Below are positions 59,165 to 64,000 of a DNA stretch of 64,000 bases, piece after piece. Numbering within the stretch: position 1 is the stretch's first letter; each line of letters starts with the position of its first letter. A model generated the notes under the pieces. That model had not been told where the DNA came from, searched no databases, and worked only from the letters and a program-made list of their open reading frames with translations. Source of the stretch: Holothuria scabra (Eukaryota > Echinodermata > Holothuroidea > Aspidochirotida > Holothuriidae); NCBI GenBank assembly GCA_037179385.1, contig CM074187.1, positions 8,929,450 through 8,993,449 of the forward strand, given 5' to 3'. Made by a program: the position numbers and the translations under genes.

Positions 59165-59520
59165 AAAGACCGAGGGCGGATTTAGCCCCTGGACCATAGG
59201 GGCAGCTTGAAAAAAGAACGGCTATTTTGCTGGGGACAAAAAATGTTATGCTGATTATTCCGGTTGGAACAATGATGTTACCCCTCTACTGTTTACACGC
59301 GGAGTTACTATGGTTACTTGGGTTTGGTTTGTGTTGTTTAAGTTTTACTCCTCAAAATTCTAACCTTCATGATGCATTGGGTTTATTTGCAATAATGACC
59401 AGCATGTGTTTGGATGTCGCTTTCCTACAGTGCCTAAGAGGAGCCCAACCAGGGTGGATCCAACCAAGTTGGACCATAGGGACAACTTAAAAAGAATTAG
59501 GTGCCACTATTTACTGGGGG
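59165..59520 (+). repeat. Two direct copies of a hAT-end-like segment
   Basis: GAGGGCGGATTTAGCCCCTGG at about 59173 is followed by GGACCATAGGGGCAGCTTG and, 40 bp on, GCTGGGG. The whole pattern recurs about 280 bp later (GGACCATAGGGACAACTT, then ACTGGGG). GGGCGGAT(T)TAGCCCC is a hAT-like terminus, so these may be ends of two elements or a tandem duplication. No target duplication found. Confidence 0.45.
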
Positions 59521-59577
59521 TTCCTATGTAAAGATATAGGAACCCTATAATGATTAGATAAGCAAAGCACCACCATT

Positions 59578-59645
59578 CATTAACGAGGAGCGTACAGAAA
59601 ATTTTCAAAATCATAACCTCACAGAAAGCAGGAAATGTCATTCCC
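59578..59645 (-). repeat. Copy of the GTACGCTCCGCG shared module
   Basis: GAGCGTACAGAAAATTTTC ... GGAAATGTCATTCC is the reverse complement of the module seen at 53077-53165 and at 63645-63725. It lies outside any element whose ends I could define. Confidence 0.6.
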
Positions 59646-60390
59646 CAGACTTGAAAGTTGAATCTGATCAATCGTTATTTTGAGCTTCCGTTTGCAAAAA
59701 AAAAAAAAAAAAAACGCAAAACGCGCAGTTCAATAAAACACAAGCAAATTGCAAAATCATCAGAAAATTAACGGATAAAATGTAAGGCATAAAACTGGGG
59801 CACTGTTATTCACAAAGCTTTTATGAAGAAAGAAAAGTTATGAATGTTCGCCCCAAACTCTCTGTCCTACAAGGCACTACCGGACATGGTATAGACTTTT
59901 TACCCTGGCTGTGTGATCTAGTGATTTGGTTAGAAAGTGGCTTAAGAAAAACGGTTTCAAGTAACGTACGTTACTTGAAGAGAGTCTGAATAATATATTA
60001 TATAAACCATGTCTTGAAATTCAGTACCTGTTGTACAATATATCACCGTAGTGAACATAACATCAGCTTTTAATGAATCATGCTTCCAATCAACTCAAAT
60101 GTTATTAAAAAGTCTACTTGGAGCAGTCAAATTTCGTTTTAATATTCGATGCGTTTTCACATAAAGAATATAATTGTATATACACACGTCCAATTTTCTT
60201 CATAAATATCTCTCACAGACGCCGAACTTGAAAAAGAGATGGAAGGACCTGAATGGGTAATTATGAGTCTGATCATTACTGAATGTAACACTACCTTGCT
60301 TAATATTCAAATATTAAAGGGCATATGTAGGCCTGAAAGTCTCCCGGTTTTATGTGGCAGGATCAAAGGAATGTTTAAACTGTTCTTCTG

Positions 60391-61272
60391 TTCTTCTTCT
60401 TCTTCTTCTTCTTCTTCTTCTTCTTCTTCTTCTTCTTCTTCTTCTTCTTCTTCTTCTTCTTCTTCTTCTTCTTCTTCTTCTTCTTCTTCTTCTTCTTCTT
60501 CTTCTTCTTCTTCTTCTTCTTCTTCTTCTTCTTCTTCTTCTTCTTCTTCTTCTTCTTCTTCTTCTTCTTCTTCTTCTTCTTCTTCTTCTTCTTCTTCTTC
60601 TTCTTCTTCTTCTTCTTCTTCTTCTTCTTCTTCTTCTTCTTCTTCTTCTTCTTCTTCTTCTTCTTCTTCTTCTTCTTCTTCTTCTTCTTCTTCTTCTTCT
60701 TCTTCTTCTTCTTCTTCTTCTTCTTCTTCTTCTTCTTCTTCTTCTTCTTCTTCTTCTTCTTCTTCTTCTTCTTCTTCTTCTTCTTCTTCTTCTTCTTCTT
60801 CTTCTTCTTCTTCTTCTTCTTCTTCTTCTTCTTCTTCTTCTTCTTCTTCTTCTTCTTCTTCTTCTTCTTCTTCTTCTTCTTCTTCTTCTTCTTCTTCTTC
60901 TTCTTCTTCTTCTTCTTCTTCTTCTTCTTCTTCTTCTTCTTCTTCTTCTTCTTCTTCTTCTTCTTCTTCTTCTTCTTCTTCTTCTTCTTCTTCTTCTTCT
61001 TCTTCTTCTTCTTCTTCTTCTTCTTCTTCTTCTTCTTCTTCTTCTTCTTCTTCTTCTTCTTCTTCTTCTTCTTCTTCTTCTTCTTCTTCTTCTTCTTCTT
61101 CTTCTTCTTCTTCTTCTTCTTCTTCTTCTTCTTCTTCTTCTTCTTCTTCTTCTTCTTCTTCTTCTTCTTCTTCTTCTTCTTCTTCTTCTTCTTCTTCTTC
61201 TTCTTCTTCTTCTTCTTCTTCTTCTTCTTCTTCTTCTTCTTCTTCTTCTTCTTCTTCTTCTTCTTCTTCTTC
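60391..61272 (+). repeat. Perfect (TTC)294 microsatellite
   Basis: 882 bp of uninterrupted TTC triplets, preceded by a short impure TTCTTCTG at about 60383 and ending at GTCAAAGGC. Long open frames across it (poly-Ser, poly-Leu, poly-Lys) are artefacts of the triplet period. Long GAA/TTC tracts form intramolecular triplexes and hinder transcription and replication, as known from human FXN. The exact length depends on assembly quality. Confidence 0.98.
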
Positions 61273-63539
61273 GTCAAAGGCAGACCAAACGCCAGACCAG
61301 GCTATCTCGTACTTTTGAAATGTTGAAATCTATGTTCATATATTCCCTAATTTTGTTCATGCTCACGTTGCTATGTTTGCTTTCATTTTCTACTTAAAGT
61401 GATAATCCTCTGTTTTTGAAACATTATTTTACCCGATTAGGACGTTCATTACCACGATAAAAGGCAAGCCAATTCCACGCACGCGCCTCGACCCGCACAA
61501 AGAATTTCAAATTTCCGCTCTTGATGGTTTCACAATGCCTCAGGCTTGTGAAATTTTCTTCCGTACTATTGGTGTTCTTTCTTCATACCTTTTTTCGTTA
61601 TTTCGGGGTGTGGGTCTACTCCCGATTGAAAGTTAGATGCTCATAGAGTCGGTCAGTAAGTAGTTGCGAGACATGGTCCATAGATGGATACTTTGCATAC
61701 CTGCAATCTGCGATCCGACGAATTTGATTGCTGCCGCATCAGAATTTACTGTAAAAATAACCAGGGAGCTGGGAGCTCCCTGAAGTAACCAACGACCACT
61801 ATCAAATTTTGCAAGTTTGTAAGTAGACCCAATTAATGCTGATACTCAGGGGTTTCCCTCGGAAATAAAGGGATATTTTCTCTCTGTCAAAGCTTCATCC
61901 TATACTACTACCAGTCTGTACTTGCTGTCACATGAATGTTCATTCAAAGTTTTTGCAGTGTTTCCTGTCGGTCACACATGTCCCAGTCCACTTTTCGTGT
62001 GATATATAAACATATGCTTGTAGCAATTCCATTTCCTATTTAACGGATTTTTATCTAGTATCTCACTATTTAAGCTGTAATAAGAGTTGTTAAAGGGAAC
62101 GGTTTTCCAATTCCCTTTGTAATATTTTTTGCCTTCTACAAGGAGTCTCGATGCAAAATAGTGCGAGATTTTCCATTTTAGCAGACTTATACATGACGGT
62201 TTCCCTTATCTCTTTTTTATCGTGTAGTGCAAATATTTTCATTGTACTATTTGGGGCGTTCCCACTTGTGCTCTTATTAGAAATAAGCCCCGGTGATACG
62301 GAAGAACCTGTCTCCTTGTGTTCCCGGTCCCCGCCTCTTTGGTTCCATGACTTCTTTCGATAGCCCGTGACAAGGACAAGAATGTACAAGTCGATTACGT
62401 CGAATTCTGAAAGACCTGATGCAAGCTTAAGTATGGGTCTGTTTTCATAATCGGATTTTTATACAATATGCAAGACCTGAACCAAAAAACAAGAAACAAC
62501 CATTCTTCAGCCTGTTTTTAAGTCTTGTGCAACTTTATGTCCGAAATTGCCGATTTTTTTGAATACTTTCAAATCTTTGCTGAAAAAAAACAGAAAACGC
62601 TATATTCAGAGAAATATTTTCATGAAAAAAAAATGATAATAAAGATTTGCAACACATTCGGGCAGCTTGTGAAGAACGTTTTCCCGCAGCCCCACTTCCT
62701 GCTTTAGTTTCGCAAAAGCTTTGTAGGGGTGGAGTTGGTTCGGTGGTTTCAGCGTAATGCCTTGCATGCTGAAGGTCTGGAAATTTTCCGAGATCCAAGA
62801 AATTAACTTGTTTAGGATAGCTGTTCACAGTGATGCCGAGGGGTTTAAAAAATTGGTGAATTACAAAATTGGGTATTTGGTTGTCCGTGTCAGGAAGTTG
62901 TCCGTTTCAGCTGACGGATGGGGACGTTACATGGCGGTTCCGGGAGCATGATTGGCAGCGATTATTACACGCCTGCCTCGTCACCTCTGAGCACTAGTCG
63001 AAAAGAGAAGGCGAAGTTCGTCGGTGTTCATCCAAGCTCACTCTGGCATAGGGTCCTCGATGAACCAAATGGCTTCTTGACCCTCAAAACGTTAAAATGG
63101 CAAGATAATCCGGCGAAGGTTGAAAAAAGTGCTAGGATGTTTTTAATTGTCAAATTAATTACACGAACACAAGGGGGAGGGGCTGTTCAGTTGCAGTTAC
63201 TAATAGAGTGCCATCTTTATTCTGCTCCCCCGGGACAAATTCGGGCAATTGGAATTAAAATCGGGAAATTTTTTCAATACCATAATGATACAGAAAATGT
63301 TTGCCTGAAAATCGTTTAAACCCACTTAATAATGAAACATTTTTTCAAAAGGTGGCAAATATAAAGTAAATCATTTACAATCGGAAGTACGAGCAGTTCC
63401 ATAAACAATTTCATCCAATCAGCGTATCTTGAATTCCCCAAGAGTCTCAATCTGGTAAAGAACAAAAGCATGTTTTCAATTCCGTGTTATAGTTTTTCCC
63501 GAAAAGAAACAAGTCCATTACATGCAATGTTAGTGGTTA
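61273..63539. other. Unannotated DNA
   Basis: Open frame 62918-63319 (plus) begins in GC-moderate DNA and reads protein-like in part (FVGVHPSSLWHRVLDEPNGF) but is not recognised and becomes AT-rich downstream. No RNA gene or repeat seen. Confidence 0.4.
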
Positions 63540-63960
63540 ATTTTATTGGGTAAATTTTTGATCATTAGTTGCTGATTTTTCATGATTATTGCAAACAAAA
63601 GCTCGTAATAACAACTGCTTAGATATTACTTACAGACATTGGAAATGTCATTTTCGGCAACATGAAGGGTCGTGATTTTCCAAAATTTTCAGTACGCTGC
63701 GTTCCAAATAATAGTGGCGCCCCCTTTAATGGCTCCTGGTCAGAATTACATTTTCGAGCTTAAAATATTAACTTTCTGGTCACTTTGTAGCTTGCGAATT
63801 TAGTTTGAAGTGAACATTTTATAGCAAACGAAAACTCAAAATAGCGAATGTTTAGATGCTACATATAAGCCTGAGAAATGTCATTTCCGGCTATCTAAGG
63901 GTCACATTTTTCAAAAGTTTCTGTACGATCCGCGTCAACTAGTGGTGGCGTTAAGCTTAT
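63540..63960 (+). repeat. Two tandem diverged copies of a ~235 bp repeat, running to the window edge
   Basis: The order GATTATTGCAAAC / ATAGCAAACGAAAACT, TTAGAT, GGAAATGTCATTTTCGG / GAAATGTCATTTCCGG, then (C/A)AAA(A/G)TTT(T)C(A/T)GTACG...GTGGCG appears at 63580-63725 and 63815-63955. A third relative is at 53500-53660. Non-coding; probably continues beyond 64000. Confidence 0.7.
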
Positions 63961-64000
63961 AAATAGTCTTCCTGGTAGAAATTTAGTTTAAAGAGAGCAT

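Larger units (their letters stand above)
58290..60390. other. Unannotated DNA apart from the 59.2-59.6 kb repeats
   Basis: No gene recognised. An A-run near 59697-59714. Confidence 0.5.

Noticed and set aside
60239..61397. Open frames of 300-359 codons (poly-Ser, poly-Leu, poly-Lys)
   Set aside because: They are translations of the TTC microsatellite in different frames; no flanking coding homology.
1..64000. CRISPR arrays, operons, Shine-Dalgarno sites, rRNA or canonical tRNA genes
   Set aside because: None seen; the window is clearly eukaryotic, and the only tRNA-like sequence is the decayed SINE head at 49.96 kb.

Overview
This window looks like nuclear DNA from an animal, most probably a marine invertebrate deuterostome (echinoderm-like). 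The lineage is inferred, not proven. It has no bacterial operons and no long open reading frames. It does have introns, decayed non-LTR retrotransposons, a tRNA-derived SINE, many non-autonomous DNA transposons and microsatellites. AGGCCTA and CCTAACGTTAGGC words, common in echinoderm-type genomes in my recollection, are scattered through it.

The one host gene I recognise with confidence is the first coding exon of an R-Smad of the Smad2/3 type (minus strand, 50524-50729). It encodes the start of the DNA-binding MH1 domain and ends at a clean GT donor. The gene reads leftwards, and I found no further Smad exon between position 1 and 50523. The left four fifths of the window may therefore be a very long first intron, or the other exons escaped me. 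The CpG-richer stretch at about 50.9-51.5 kb is the likely Smad promoter/5' region.

Layout: 0.7-1.4 kb, LINE reverse-transcriptase relic. 1.6-3.5 kb, two copies of a ~207 bp MITE. 4.2-7.0 kb, foldback transposon copy 1. 7.0-8.3 kb, ~145 bp tandem repeats, most carrying a nuclear-receptor DR1-like motif, plus CA repeats. 11.0-14.6 kb, foldback copy 2, inserted into a third MITE copy. 17.1 kb, piggyBac-type MITE. 20.1-21.4 kb, hAT-type element with perfect target duplication. 24.7-25.4 kb, second LINE relic. 29.7 kb, fourth MITE copy. 31.9-32.1 kb, promoter-like CpG-rich patch. 33.2-35.9 kb, a C-poor, strand-asymmetric tract with small basic reading frames. 43.2-49.0 kb, a cluster of four TIR elements. 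49.2-50.2 kb, LINE tail and SINE. 51.6-58.3 kb, nested hAT-like elements, two of them the same family in opposite orientation. 60.4-61.3 kb, a perfect run of 294 TTC triplets. 63.5-64 kb, tandem copies of a dispersed repeat.

Apart from Smad2/3 there are no genes seen working together. The biology here is transposon invasion of a host locus, with several insertions datable relative to each other by nesting. The most unusual structures are the composite foldback elements (a long inverted repeat whose ends are themselves small inverted-repeat elements), the DR1-bearing array, the 882 bp TTC tract and a strongly over-represented heptamer TACTGTA.
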